Shown here: positions 1 through 9,378 of the stretch, in pieces | Layout: the number at the start of each line of letters is the position of its first letter | Numbering within the stretch: the stretch's first letter is position 1 | Assembly (NCBI RefSeq): GCF_014191305.1 | Contig: NZ_JACHWJ010000001.1 | Location: 992,001 to 1,056,000 of the forward strand | DNA: 64,000 nt | Reading direction: 5' to 3' | Source: Pseudoclavibacter helvolus | Lineage (GTDB): Bacteria; Actinomycetota; Actinomycetes; Actinomycetales; Microbacteriaceae | The notes under the pieces: generated by a model | Database searches by the model: none | Told to the model about the DNA's origin: nothing | What the model saw: only the letters and a program-made list of their open reading frames with translations | Program-made: the position numbers and the translations under genes

Positions 1-1159
1 TGTCAAGGTCGTGCCCGAGGAGCTGCTGGGAGATGACGAACTCGTACATCGGCGTGGGGTGGTCGATGAGGTCGCGCACCGCCGCGTCGCCGCGCGCAAG
101 GCGCAGATCGCAGGGGTCGAGCCCGTCGCGGGCAACTGCAACGAAGGTCTGCGCAACGAAGCGCTGCTCTTCGGCGAACGCGCGCATCGCGGCCTTCTTG
201 CCTGCCTCGTCAGGGTCGAAGGTGAAGATGACCTGCCCGCCAGCCGACTCGTCGTCCATGATGCGGCGCAGCACCTTGATGTGATCGACGCCGAACGAGG
301 TGCCGCACGTCGCGACAGCAGTCTGCACCCCAGCCAAGTGGGCGGCCATGACATCCGTATAGCCCTCAACGACGACGACCTTGCGCTGCTTGGCGATCTC
401 GCGCTTCGCGACGTCCAGCCCGTAGAGCACCTGGGCCTTGTGGTAGATCGGCGACTCGGGTGTGTTCAGGTACTTCGGCCCCTTGTCGTCGTCGTAGAGC
501 TTCCTGGCACCGAACCCGATCGTCTGACCAGAAGTGTCGCGGATGGGCCACATCACGCGACCGCGGAACCGGTCGTAGCTCGACCCGCGCTCGTTCGTCG
601 AGAGGAGACCGGACTCCTTGAGCTCCGGCATAGTGAAGCCCAACCCGGTGAGGTGCTTCGAAAGCGAGTCCCACCCTTGCGGGGCGTAGCCGACGCCGAA
701 CATCGCCGCGGCGTTCGGGTCGAAGCCCCGTCCACCGAGGAACTCCCGAGCTGCCTCCGCTCCTGGAGCCTGCAGCTGTTCGCGATAGTAGGTCTCCGCG
801 GCGGTGTGCGCCTGGAGGAGCCTGAGGCGCTTCGAATGATCAGGGGCGTGCCCGCCGTCCTCGTACGTGAGCGCGAACCCGAGGCGACCGGCCAGCCGCT
901 CGACGGCTTCCGAGAACGTGACGTGGTCGATCTTCTGCAGGAACGTGAACACGTCGCCCGATTCGCCGCAGCCGAAGCAGTGGTAGTAGCCCAGCTGCGG
1001 ACGCACGTGGAAGCTCGGCGTGCGCTCGTCGTGGAACGGGCACAGCCCCTTCTTCGACCCGATCCCCGCGTTCTTGAGCGTGACGTGGTCGCTCACGATC
1101 TCAGAGATATCCGTGCGAGAGCGAACCTCTTCGATATCGCTCTTGCGGATCAGTGCCAT
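1..1159 (-). CDS. dnaG: DNA primase DnaG (N-terminal part, cut by window edge)
   Basis: Synthesises RNA primers for lagging-strand replication. The reading frame starts at ATG 1159 and stays open to the left edge, giving 386 residues of a protein that is normally about 600-650. The CHC2 zinc-binding set is visible at Cys40, His43, Cys61 and Cys64 (CPFH...CFGC), followed by the primase core and a TOPRIM domain with the acidic motif VVVVEGYTDVM and the downstream TFDPDEAGKKAA. The C-terminal helicase-binding domain lies outside the window. The start overlaps the last 10 bases of dgt, so the two are probably translationally coupled, an order (dgt-dnaG) shared with Mycobacterium. Identification is certain; only the missing C-terminus cannot be judged. 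Confidence 0.97.
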   Translation of the reverse strand, partial: MALIRKSDIEEVRSRTDISEIVSDHVTLKNAGIGSKKGLCPFHDERTPSFHVRPQLGYYHCFGCGESGDVFTFLQKIDHVTFSEAVERLAGRLGFALTYEDGGHAPDHSKRLRLLQAHTAAETYYREQLQAPGAEAAREFLGGRGFDPNAAAMFGVGYAPQGWDSLSKHLTGLGFTMPELKESGLLSTNERGSSYDRFRGRVMWPIRDTSGQTIGFGARKLYDDDKGPKYLNTPESPIYHKAQVLYGLDVAKREIAKQRKVVVVEGYTDVMAAHLAGVQTAVATCGTSFGVDHIKVLRRIMDDESAGGQVIFTFDPDEAGKKAAMRAFAEEQRFVAQTFVAVARDGLDPCDLRLARGDAAVRDLIDHPTPMYEFVISQQLLGHDLD

Positions 1160-2448
1160 GAAGCCACCCTAGACGGCACCTCCGACGCTGCAGCGAGCCG
1201 GTCGTGCCAGACGAGCGCCCCCTTGTCGGTGAGGTTGGCAACCTGGTCGACGACAACACGCTTGCGAGCGGTGTCGTCGTCCGCGGCACGGAAGTCTGCC
1301 GCGAATGCGGCGTCGAGGTGCTGGTCGCCTGTCTGCCAGAACATCTCGGAGAGCTCGACCAGGATCTTGCGCTGGTGCTCGTAGATGGGGCGTCTCGCGT
1401 CAAGCGACATAACGAAACCGGCAACGATGCCCTTCAGCAGGGCGATCTCGGCGCGAATCTCGCGCGGCACAACAAGAGAGGCGCGATAGCGGATAAGCGA
1501 CTCACCCGGCTGCGCGGCCCAGGTCGCGGCCGTCGCGGCCTTGGCGAACCGTCCGATGAGCTGCGACGTGAGGTTCTTGAGGCCCGCCTGCGCGACCCGC
1601 GATCCGTCGTACTCCCGCATCCAGTAGGGCTGCAGCTGCAACCTGCTGAATGCCTCGTCGAGCTCGTCCTCCGAGAACTTCGAGCCCGACCAGTCGGCGG
1701 CGGCGTACAGGATAGCCGGCCTGTTTGCGAGGTCGTCGAGTTCAGGGAGCGACACGAAGGACTCCACGATGGCGTCCTCCAGGTCGTGCACGGAGTAGGC
1801 GATGTCGTCGCTCAGGTCCATGACCTGGGCTTCGATGCTCGTCTGTCCCTCTGGCGCCCCCTGCCGTACCCAGTCGAAGACCGGGCGGTCGTCGGCGTAG
1901 ACGCCGAACTTGCCGGTGCCGCGCTCGGCGCCCACCTCGCGGGTCCACGGGTACTTGCAGCTCGCGTCGAGGCTCGCGCGGGTCAGATTGAGGCCGTAGT
2001 GCTGGCCATCAGGGCCGAAGACCTTCGGCTCGAGGCGGGCGACGATACGGAGCGTCTGCGCGTTGCCCTCGAACCCGCCGATGTCCTGCGCCCACTCGTT
2101 GAGCGCCTTCTCGCCGTTGTGCCCGAACGGCGGGTGGCCGAGGTCATGCGCGAGGCACGCCGTGTCCACGATGTCGGGGTCGAGCTCGAGCGTCCCGGCG
2201 ATCTCGCGCCCAACCTGTGCGACCTCGAGTGAGTGCGTCAGGCGGTTTCGCGCAGCGTCAATACCCGCGGTCGGCGAAAGTACCTGCGTCTTGGCGGCTA
2301 GGCGGCGCAGCGCGCTGGAGTGGACAAGACGAGCTCGGTCGCGAGCGAAGGTCGAACGTCGCCGGTTCTCGTGGTGCTCAGGAAGGAACCGCTCCCGATC
2401 GTGGTCGCCGTACGGGCTGCGGTCGATCGGCTCGGGGGGAAGGACCAC
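1150..2448 (-). CDS. dgt: dGTPase-like deoxynucleoside triphosphohydrolase
   Basis: HD-domain hydrolase of 432 residues that by family removes triphosphate from dNTPs (dGTP preferred in the type enzyme). The metal-binding HD signature is intact: His72 in RLTHSLEVAQ, His101-Asp102 in CLAHDLGHPPFGH with His106 and His110, and a later Asp in the VHDLEDA region. The start is GTG 2448 with a GGGAGG ribosome-binding site about seven bases upstream; that site overlaps the dus stop codon. dgt ends inside the start of dnaG. The sequence fits the dGTPase-like subgroup typical of actinobacteria, whose in vivo substrate is often unproven. Confidence 0.93.
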   Translation of the reverse strand: MVLPPEPIDRSPYGDHDRERFLPEHHENRRRSTFARDRARLVHSSALRRLAAKTQVLSPTAGIDAARNRLTHSLEVAQVGREIAGTLELDPDIVDTACLAHDLGHPPFGHNGEKALNEWAQDIGGFEGNAQTLRIVARLEPKVFGPDGQHYGLNLTRASLDASCKYPWTREVGAERGTGKFGVYADDRPVFDWVRQGAPEGQTSIEAQVMDLSDDIAYSVHDLEDAIVESFVSLPELDDLANRPAILYAAADWSGSKFSEDELDEAFSRLQLQPYWMREYDGSRVAQAGLKNLTSQLIGRFAKAATAATWAAQPGESLIRYRASLVVPREIRAEIALLKGIVAGFVMSLDARRPIYEHQRKILVELSEMFWQTGDQHLDAAFAADFRAADDDTARKRVVVDQVANLTDKGALVWHDRLAAASEVPSRVASWH

Positions 2449-2450
2449 CC

Positions 2451-3605
2451 TCAGCCTCCCGAATGAGAAAGCTCAGCAGCGGCGATGTTCGCCTGCTGGT
2501 CCTCGTTGAGCTCACGCGACTCGAGCCAGCGATCTGGCAGCGCAGGCCGCTTGGGCGTGCCGGCGCGTCCTCGCGGGCCCTCCGCGTCGTGCCCGGGGTA
2601 CGGCTGGTCGCGGTCGAGCTGCGCCAACAGCCCGTCGAGTTCTTCTAGGGTCGACATGAGCGCCAGTCCTGAGCGGACGTCGGAGCCTACCGGGTAGCCC
2701 TTCAAGTACCAGGCCATGTGCTTACGCATCTCGCGGCAGGCACGCGCCTCCTCCTCGTGGAACTCTGCGAGCAGCTCCGTGTGCCGACGAATCGCGTCCG
2801 CCACACCCCCGAGCGTGGGCTGGATGCGCGCGGAGTCGCCTCGGAACGCGGCCATGAGGTCGCCGAAGAGCCACGGACGCCCGAGGCAGCCACGACCGAC
2901 CACAACGCCGTCGCATCCCGTCTGCTCCATCATCCGCAGGGCGTCCTCGCCGGCCCAGATGTCGCCGTTGCCCAGGACCGGGATGCTCGTGACCGTCTCC
3001 TTGAGCTTCCCGATTGCGTCCCAGTCTGCCTGCCCCGAGTAGAACTGCGAAGCGGTGCGCCCGTGAAGCGCAACGGCCGCAACGCCTGCACCCTCCGCGA
3101 TCCGCCCGGCCTCGAGGTAGGTGAGGTGCTCATCGTCGATGCCCTTGCGCATCTTGATGGTCAGCGGAATGTCGCCCGCCGCCTCGGCAGCGCCCTCGAC
3201 GATGGACCGGAAGAGCGAGGTCTTCCAGGGAAGAGCTGCCCCTCCCCCTCGCTTCGTGACCTTCGGCACAGGGCAGCCGAAGTTGAGGTCGATGTGATCT
3301 GCTCGGTCTTCCGCCACCAGCATCGTGACGGCTTCCCGCACGGTCTTCGGGTCGACGCCGTAGAGCTGGATGCTCCTGACGTCTTCCGATTCGTGGTGCT
3401 CGATAAGTCGCATCGTCACGGGGGTCCGCTCGACGAGCGCACGCGACGTGATCATCTCCGAGACGTAGAGGCCGGCACCGTACTCGCGGCAGAGACGCCG
3501 GAAGGCGGAGTTCGTGATTCCTGCCATGGGCGCGAGCACCACTGGAACGTCGAGAACCAGGGGGCCGATGCGCAGCGGCTTCGAGTCGAGTTCAGTCAAG
3601 GTCAT
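2451..3605 (-). CDS. dusB: tRNA-dihydrouridine synthase, DusB-like
   Basis: FMN-dependent TIM-barrel enzyme of 384 residues that reduces uridine to dihydrouridine in tRNA. Key features: the PMAGITNSAFRRLCR segment near the N-terminus, the catalytic cysteine Cys111 in LNFGCPVPKV, the KMRKG motif, HGRTASQFYSG, and the FMN-phosphate region GNGDIW...GVVVGRG. Length is slightly above the usual 330-350 because of a hydrophilic C-terminal tail. It lies three bases upstream of dgt, so the two are likely co-transcribed. Dus subfamily assignment (DusB rather than DusA/C) is by general resemblance and is less certain than the family. Confidence 0.92.
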   Translation of the reverse strand: MTLTELDSKPLRIGPLVLDVPVVLAPMAGITNSAFRRLCREYGAGLYVSEMITSRALVERTPVTMRLIEHHESEDVRSIQLYGVDPKTVREAVTMLVAEDRADHIDLNFGCPVPKVTKRGGGAALPWKTSLFRSIVEGAAEAAGDIPLTIKMRKGIDDEHLTYLEAGRIAEGAGVAAVALHGRTASQFYSGQADWDAIGKLKETVTSIPVLGNGDIWAGEDALRMMEQTGCDGVVVGRGCLGRPWLFGDLMAAFRGDSARIQPTLGGVADAIRRHTELLAEFHEEEARACREMRKHMAWYLKGYPVGSDVRSGLALMSTLEELDGLLAQLDRDQPYPGHDAEGPRGRAGTPKRPALPDRWLESRELNEDQQANIAAAELSHSGG

Positions 3606-3684
3606 AACCGACTAATTCTCGCAGGTCGAGGCGACTTTCGCACGCCAACCGCGGCGGGCTGGGGATGAGTCGCGCTAGGCCGGG

Positions 3685-4290
3685 TCAGATGGTGATCTCG
3701 AGCTGAGCCGTTGGCGTGAAGTGCAGCTCCATGGGCCCGGTGGCAGCCGCGGGCACATCGAAGACGAGATGGATGCGCGTGGCCGCATCACCAGCGAGCT
3801 GGGCCTGACTCGGCGGTCCGGCTGGCAGGTCAGTGCCGTAGGCCGTGAGTTGCTCGTGCGCGACCGTGGTCACGCCGTCGCCATCAAGCAGCTCGAAGAC
3901 GCTCGGGGCGATCGCCAGCGGGGACCCGCTGCTGTTGTCGAGCAGGATTTCCATGACGCAGAACTGCCCGGATGCAGGCGCGCTACCCCCCTGCCAGTCG
4001 TGTCTCGGCAGTCCGCACTGCACCTCGCCGGCCGTCAGCTCCACGCCGTCGACCTCGACCGAGCCTCTTGCCCTCAGCTCGGTGTCAGGACCTCGCCATG
4101 ACGGGGTCGCCTCGTCCGCACCGAGCGTGTCACCGCCTCGGTCAGTAGCCCGCGTTGACACCTGGACGTAGCCCAAAACGGCAAGCGCGACGCCTATCGA
4201 GGCGACGACAAGCATGCCGACCCGCCAGGAACGGCCCGCCCGCGAACTCGCGGGCGGGCGCTCAAGGCCGTCGTGCTTGCTCGGGCTCAC
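3685..4290 (-). CDS. Membrane-anchored DUF4352-like protein
   Basis: Hypothetical protein of about 201 residues: a short charged N-terminus, one hydrophobic segment (MLVVASIGVALAVLGYV) acting as a signal anchor, then an extracytoplasmic domain. The stretch FCVMEILLDNSSGSPLAI followed by FELLDGDGVTT resembles the DUF4352 immunoglobulin-like fold, found in secreted actinobacterial proteins of unknown role. The frame is open further upstream into glyS, but I chose GTG 4290, which clears the glyS stop; ATG 4215 is an alternative. No clear ribosome-binding site supports either. It sits between glyS and dus on the same strand. Function is not known. Confidence 0.7.
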   Translation of the reverse strand: MSPSKHDGLERPPASSRAGRSWRVGMLVVASIGVALAVLGYVQVSTRATDRGGDTLGADEATPSWRGPDTELRARGSVEVDGVELTAGEVQCGLPRHDWQGGSAPASGQFCVMEILLDNSSGSPLAIAPSVFELLDGDGVTTVAHEQLTAYGTDLPAGPPSQAQLAGDAATRIHLVFDVPAAATGPMELHFTPTAQLEITI

Positions 4291-4303
4291 GTCCGCGTTG
4301 CGA

Positions 4304-5683
4304 TCAGGCTCCGAGGAGACGACCCGCGAGGTAGCCCTCGAGCTGGTCGAGCGCGACCCGCTCCTGCACCATCGAGTCACGCTCACGCACCGTCACTGCG
4401 TTGTCGTCGAGTGTGTCGAAGTCGACCGTGACGCAGAACGGCGTGCCGATCTCGTCCTGGCGACGGTACCGGCGGCCGATCTGGCCCGCATCGTCCACGT
4501 CGATGTTCCAGTGCTTGCGCAGCTTGTCGCCAAGCTCGCGTGCGACCGGGCTGAGGCGCTCGTCGCGGCTCAGAGGCAGCACGGCGACCTTGATGGGCGC
4601 AAGGCGCGGGTCGAGGCGAAGCACCGTGCGGATATCAACGCCGCCCTTCGCGTTCGGAGCCTCTTCCTCGACGTAGGAGTCGACGAGGAACGCCATCATG
4701 GAGCGCGTCAGGCCGAAGCTCGGCTCGATCACGAACGGCGTGTAGCGCTCGCCAGAGGCCTGGTCGAAGTAGTTGAGACCAGTGCCGGAAGCCGTCGAGT
4801 GCGACGTGAGGTCGTAGTCCGTTCGGTTCGCGACGCCCATCAGCTCGCCCCAACCGGTTCCCTTGAAGCCGAACTGGTACTCGAAGTCGATCGTGCCGGC
4901 CGAGTAGTGCGCGCGCTCCTCTTTGGGGACGTCGAAGCGACGCATGTTGTCCGGGTTGAGACCGAGATCGGTGAACCAGGTCCAGCACGCCTCGACCCAG
5001 TCCTCGAACCACTTCTGGGCCTCGTCTGGATGCACGAAGAACTCGATCTCCATCTGCTCGAACTCGCGAGTGCGGAAGATGAAGTTGCCTGGAGTGATCT
5101 CGTTGCGGAACGCCTTGCCGACCTGCCCGATGCCGAACGGCGGCTTCTTACGCGACGTCGTGAGGACGTTGTTGAAGTTCACGAAAATACCCTGAGCGGT
5201 CTCAGGGCGCATGTAGTGCAGGCCAGCCTCGTTGTCGACCGGACCGAGATAGGTCTTGACCAGGCCGGAGAACAGCTGCGGTTCGGTCCACTGACCCTTG
5301 GTGCCGCAGTCGGGGCACACGATCTCCGACATGCCCTCAGGAGCGCGGTTCTTCTTCGCCTCGAACGCCTCGATGAGGTGGTCCTGACGATGGCGCTTGT
5401 GGCAGCTGAGGCATTCGACCAGTGGGTCGGTAAAGGTCGCGACGTGGCCGGAGGCCTCCCAGACCGCCTTGGGCAGGATGATCGACGAGTCGAGCCCCAC
5501 CATGTCGGCGCGTCCCCGGACGAACGTCTGCCACCACTGCTTCTTGATGTTCTCCTTGAGCTCAACACCGAGGGGGCCGTAGTCCCACGAGGCGCGGGTG
5601 CCTCCGTAGATCTCGCCCGCCTGGAAGACGAAGCCGCGTCGCTTCGCGAGAGCGATGACCTTATCGAGCGTGGATTGCACCAT
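4304..5683 (-). CDS. glyS: Glycyl-tRNA synthetase (alpha2 type)
   Basis: Class II aminoacyl-tRNA synthetase that charges tRNA-Gly; single-chain dimeric type, 459 residues. Visible are the N-terminal [11 protein letters not shown], the motif 2 region [19 protein letters not shown], the glycine-site segment ...[14 protein letters not shown], and a C-terminal anticodon-binding domain (PIKVAVLPL). Two CxxC pairs (CLSCHKRH and CPDCGTKG) suggest a zinc-binding insertion. The frame is open 57 bases further upstream, but ATG 5683 (MVQSTLDK) is preferred: AGGAG lies nine bases before it and family members begin here. The 240-base gap upstream separates it from the divergent 866-residue gene. Confidence 0.96.
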   Translation of the reverse strand: MVQSTLDKVIALAKRRGFVFQAGEIYGGTRASWDYGPLGVELKENIKKQWWQTFVRGRADMVGLDSSIILPKAVWEASGHVATFTDPLVECLSCHKRHRQDHLIEAFEAKKNRAPEGMSEIVCPDCGTKGQWTEPQLFSGLVKTYLGPVDNEAGLHYMRPETAQGIFVNFNNVLTTSRKKPPFGIGQVGKAFRNEITPGNFIFRTREFEQMEIEFFVHPDEAQKWFEDWVEACWTWFTDLGLNPDNMRRFDVPKEERAHYSAGTIDFEYQFGFKGTGWGELMGVANRTDYDLTSHSTASGTGLNYFDQASGERYTPFVIEPSFGLTRSMMAFLVDSYVEEEAPNAKGGVDIRTVLRLDPRLAPIKVAVLPLSRDERLSPVARELGDKLRKHWNIDVDDAGQIGRRYRRQDEIGTPFCVTVDFDTLDDNAVTVRERDSMVQERVALDQLEGYLAGRLLGA

Positions 5684-5803
5684 TAAGAAAAACTCCTGCT
5701 GAGGGTGTCGAAGGCGAACCCAGGGTCGTGCTCGCCGCAAGTCGCCAGTCTAGTCAGCCGTCGCCCTCGTGGCTGGCTCATGGCCGAAGGCGCGCCTGGC
5801 AAG

Positions 5804-5812
5804 TTATCCACA
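5804..5812 (+). promoter_or_regulatory. Perfect DnaA-box-like nonamer
   Basis: TTATCCACA, the canonical DnaA box, lies in the 241-base divergent gap between glyS and the 866-residue membrane protein. Only one copy is seen here, so this is not an origin; it could be a DnaA titration or regulatory site, or chance. Apart from this box I see nothing distinct in 5684-5924 other than the presumed divergent promoters. Confidence 0.4.
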
Positions 5813-5924
5813 GAATCCGGACCGCGCCGCATCAGCGAGTACTCGATCTGCAACCATGACGCGAATCACCCCAACACTCGAATGACGTAGTCCCCCAGGA
5901 CGTCGGTCATCCGAAGGACACTCA

Positions 5925-8525
5925 GTGACGCACCACTCAAGCCGAGACGCGAATCAGTCGCAGCAGCCAGGGCAACAACCGTCAACGCGTGGTGAGGACT
6001 GCACTCCTCCCGCTCCAGCTTCCGAACAGGCGCCGATGCCTGGCCCTTCGGCCCATCCCGGCGACGCGGCGCAAACACAATCGGTAACTCGTCCTTCCCC
6101 GGTCGACACGAGCTTGATCAGGACAAGCGCCCTTCACGCCGGGATCGCGGCGGGTGCCAGCTTCATGAGTGGGGCAGCCCTGCTCGCGGCGGTCGTGATT
6201 CTCATGAATGCCGGCGCGTCTGACGCGTCATCGCTCTCCACGAGCGGCACCGAAATCTCCGAAGTGCTCTGGCAGTTCTTCCTGGTGCTGACGGCGCTTC
6301 CCTTCAGCGGGCAGCTTCACGCAGGTTTCGAGACGGTCGGAGGGTTCTTCACTACCGGCGACCAGGGTTTCAGGCTTGGTGTGTGGCCGCTCGCCTCTCT
6401 GGCGCTTGTTGCGATCTCGAGTTTTGTGGCCGCGTACATCCTCGAGCGGCGCACCCCACTGCAGACCCGCGCACGCCGTGCCGGTGCCGCCGCGGCGGCA
6501 GCCGGAGCCTTCACGCTTCTCATGGTGGTCGTAGCGATCCCCGGGATGCGCATCGATTCGATGGGGTCCGTCTTCACGGTTTCGGCGCTGACTCCGTCGC
6601 TCGCGCTCGTCGCATTCACGGTGGTCTTCGCAAGTGGCTGGCTGGGGCGCTCCCGAGTTCCCGGTAGGGAGACGCCGAACGGCATGACGCCTTCGCACTC
6701 CTCGCCGACAACAAGGGGCCTCGCCAGCTTGTTCACGGAGTTCGGTATCTACACCGGCTGCCTCGCTGTGGCGGGTTCTCTCCTCGGCGTGATCGCCCTT
6801 GTTGTGCTCTTCGTCCAATCGGGAAGCCAGGGGGCAATGCTCCCCGCGCTGCTGGCATCCGCACCCCATCTCGCTCTAACAGCCCTCGTTCTTGGACATC
6901 TCGGCGCCATCACCATCAACGTCCCATATGTCGCCAGCGAGGCCATCTCCGTCTTCTCGCCTGAGCTCCCCTTCGCCTGGCTCGCACTGCTGCCGATTGT
7001 GCTGAGCTCGCTGGGTGCGTCCCTCATCATCGGAGTCGGCCGGTCGCCGACGCGGTTCCCGCAATGGTCGAGAATCTGGCGACTCCCCGCTCTTGTCCTG
7101 CTCCTGTGGGTCCTGACCTCCTCACTGTTTATGCCCATCACGTTGCACGGATCAGCTTCGGTCCTCGGTCTGTCTGTCGGCGATGTCGGGTTCGGAGTCC
7201 GACCGGCCTTCTGGACCCCCGCGCTCTTTGCGCTCTGGGCCATCGCGGTCGAACTCGGAGCCTGGATCCTGCCAGGACACCTTGCAGTCCTCTCGCCAAG
7301 AGTCCACGCCAGCGCAGTCCGAATCCGCGCTCGCATCGGCTCCGTCGAGAAAGTCGAGCGCCTGACCTGGGGAGTACACAGCACCGCAACGCGCCCGTAT
7401 CTTCAGCCGGCTCAGCCGGCTCAACCGTCTCAGCCGTCCCAGCCGTCTCAGCCCCCAGCGGCCGAGGCTCGACGGCTGAGCTCCCAGGCGAAGAAGCGTC
7501 TCAGGCTTGCGGGCATCATGACCGTGATCGCAGTCCTTGTCGTCACCGGCGCGGCCATCGCCGTCACGACAGTGAACACGCAGCGAGGCGCGGTGGCTCA
7601 GGCACGCGAGTACCTGGACGCCATCGCCGCTGGGCAGGCGAGCCGCGCGAACGAGCTTGTCGATCCGAACATGGAGACCTCACAGCGTGGCTACGTCAGC
7701 GACGAGATGCTTGCCTCCGCCACCGAACGCATCACCGTCCTGGACGTCACCGAGACGGAGCTGAGCCCAGCAGATTCGGATGCCAACTGGTTCGGTGCCG
7801 CCGTCGAGCCGACGGCCGCGACGGGACGCCAGACGCAGAATGTGCAGGTCACCTACCGGCTCGGGGGCCTCACAGAGACGGCCGTGCTGGTTGCGGAGCG
7901 CGTCGAGAACGAACTGCTGGTGCTCGAGAGATGGCAGATCATCACACCGCTCGTCTTCGAGTCAGCCGCAGGCAGCAGCCATGCCTTCGATATGACAATC
8001 GGCTCGGTGCCTGTCACCCCCGGGCGCGTCGAGTCCTCCACTTGGGAGGGCAACCAGCCCGTCAGCTGGGTTCCGTTCACCGCCTACCCTGGCATCTACC
8101 CGGTCGCCGGGTCTGAGTCGGAGTTCTATTCGGTGTCGACCGAGCCGGTGCGGGTCGGCCAGCCGGTCGAGGAGACCGTGCCGGACCGCAACGTCGTCTA
8201 CACGCCGACTGAGGCACTGGAAACAGCCGTCGAAACAGCCGTCACGCAGAAGATCGACGAATGCGCCGCATCGACCGCGGCATCAACTGACGGTTGCCCT
8301 TTCGGCACGTACGTCTCCACCCCGAACACAGCCGTGTCCTGGTCGGTGGCCAGCTACCCGACAGTGTCGATGAGCACGACGTCGAACACCTTCGAAGTCG
8401 AGGACGGGATGGCGAGCTACGAGTACTCGGGGAACCGCGGCCGGGCCATCACCGGTTCAGACACGATCTGGGGCACCGGCTCGTTCACGGTCGACGGAGA
8501 CGTCGTCACCGTCGAGTTCCGCTGA
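5925..8525 (+). CDS. Large polytopic membrane protein of unknown function
   Basis: 866-residue protein I cannot assign to a family. The N-terminal 65 residues are a Gln/Pro/Ser-rich cytoplasmic tail. About nine or ten hydrophobic segments follow between residues 70 and 450 (for example 70-96, 152-173, 185-206, 218-240, 275-298, 350-371, 387-404, 428-448). Residues 494-511 are a PAQ/PSQ tandem repeat, then one more membrane segment (530-550) and a 310-residue presumably extracytoplasmic domain. The start of that domain (AREYLDAIAAGQASRANEL) resembles DUF4878-type folds. Start is GTG 5925 with GAAGGA six bases upstream. It is monocistronic, converging on uppS. It could be a sensor or transporter accessory, but the sequence does not settle this. 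Confidence 0.85.
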   Translation: MTHHSSRDANQSQQPGQQPSTRGEDCTPPAPASEQAPMPGPSAHPGDAAQTQSVTRPSPVDTSLIRTSALHAGIAAGASFMSGAALLAAVVILMNAGASDASSLSTSGTEISEVLWQFFLVLTALPFSGQLHAGFETVGGFFTTGDQGFRLGVWPLASLALVAISSFVAAYILERRTPLQTRARRAGAAAAAAGAFTLLMVVVAIPGMRIDSMGSVFTVSALTPSLALVAFTVVFASGWLGRSRVPGRETPNGMTPSHSSPTTRGLASLFTEFGIYTGCLAVAGSLLGVIALVVLFVQSGSQGAMLPALLASAPHLALTALVLGHLGAITINVPYVASEAISVFSPELPFAWLALLPIVLSSLGASLIIGVGRSPTRFPQWSRIWRLPALVLLLWVLTSSLFMPITLHGSASVLGLSVGDVGFGVRPAFWTPALFALWAIAVELGAWILPGHLAVLSPRVHASAVRIRARIGSVEKVERLTWGVHSTATRPYLQPAQPAQPSQPSQPSQPPAAEARRLSSQAKKRLRLAGIMTVIAVLVVTGAAIAVTTVNTQRGAVAQAREYLDAIAAGQASRANELVDPNMETSQRGYVSDEMLASATERITVLDVTETELSPADSDANWFGAAVEPTAATGRQTQNVQVTYRLGGLTETAVLVAERVENELLVLERWQIITPLVFESAAGSSHAFDMTIGSVPVTPGRVESSTWEGNQPVSWVPFTAYPGIYPVAGSESEFYSVSTEPVRVGQPVEETVPDRNVVYTPTEALETAVETAVTQKIDECAASTAASTDGCPFGTYVSTPNTAVSWSVASYPTVSMSTTSNTFEVEDGMASYEYSGNRGRAITGSDTIWGTGSFTVDGDVVTVEFR

Positions 8526-8556
8526 CGCGAGGGTCGGTAGCGAACCCGGCGACGAG

Positions 8557-9378
8557 CTACTTGACGTCGTCGGGGGCCGCGCCAGCGAGCCCGGTGGGCG
8601 CGTCCACTGCCCCGCCGAATCGGCGGTCACGCCCCGCATAGCGCTCGACCGCCTCCCACAGGTCGGTGCGCGAGAAATCCGGCCAGAGCGTATCGAGGAA
8701 GCACATCTCCGCGTAAGCCGCCTGCCAGAGCAGGAAATTGCTCGTGCGCTGCTCGCCGCTCGACCGCACAAAGAGGTCGACGTCTGGCATCTCCGGGTCG
8801 TAGAGGTGCCTGGCGATCGTCTGCTCGGTGACGCGCTCTGGGCGGAGCCTGCCTGCGCGCACTTCCTCGGCGATGCTCTTCACGGCATCCGCGATCTCGA
8901 GGCGTCCCCCGTAATTCACGCACATCGTGAGCGTCATCCTCGTGTTGTCCTTCGTCAGGCGCTCAGCCAGCTGCAGGTCCTTGATCACTGACTTCCACAG
9001 GCGCGGTTCACGGCCGGCCCAGCGGATGCGCACTCCCCAGTCGTTCAGCTGGTCGCGTTGCCTGTGCAGCACGTCCCGGTTGAAACCCATGAGGAAGCGC
9101 ACCTCCTCAGGCGAGCGCTTCCAGTTCTCCGTCGAGAAGGCGTAGGCGCTGAGGTGCTTTACACCGATCTGAAGTGCACCGGCGACGACGTCGAGCAGCG
9201 CAGCTTCGCCTGCTCTGTGGCCCTCGATCCTCGGGAGTCCTCGCTGGTTCGCCCACCTCCCGTTGCCGTCCATGACGACGGCGACGTGCGACGGGATCTC
9301 CGACGCCTCGAACTCCGGCGGGTAGACGCCCGTCCAGTCGACCGGTTTGAATTCCTGCGCCTGCCTGCTGCGGCTCAT
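8557..9378 (-). CDS. uppS: Isoprenyl (undecaprenyl/decaprenyl) diphosphate synthase
   Basis: Cis-prenyltransferase of 273 residues that makes the long-chain polyprenyl diphosphate carrier for peptidoglycan and arabinan synthesis. Family signatures: [17 protein letters not shown] (catalytic Asp plus diphosphate-binding Arg/Asn), [16 protein letters not shown], and the C-terminal [19 protein letters not shown]. In Mycobacterium the enzyme in this recO-linked position makes decaprenyl diphosphate; product chain length here is an inference from that. Its ATG overlaps the recO stop by four bases (ATGA), so the pair is coupled. Confidence 0.95.
   Translation of the reverse strand: MSRSRQAQEFKPVDWTGVYPPEFEASEIPSHVAVVMDGNGRWANQRGLPRIEGHRAGEAALLDVVAGALQIGVKHLSAYAFSTENWKRSPEEVRFLMGFNRDVLHRQRDQLNDWGVRIRWAGREPRLWKSVIKDLQLAERLTKDNTRMTLTMCVNYGGRLEIADAVKSIAEEVRAGRLRPERVTEQTIARHLYDPEMPDVDLFVRSSGEQRTSNFLLWQAAYAEMCFLDTLWPDFSRTDLWEAVERYAGRDRRFGGAVDAPTGLAGAAPDDVK

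Noticed and set aside
7064-8116. 350-residue open frame inside the 866-residue membrane gene
   Set aside because: Same-strand frame shadow with Arg/Pro/Ser-rich sequence; the membrane-protein frame has coherent helices and a good ribosome-binding site.
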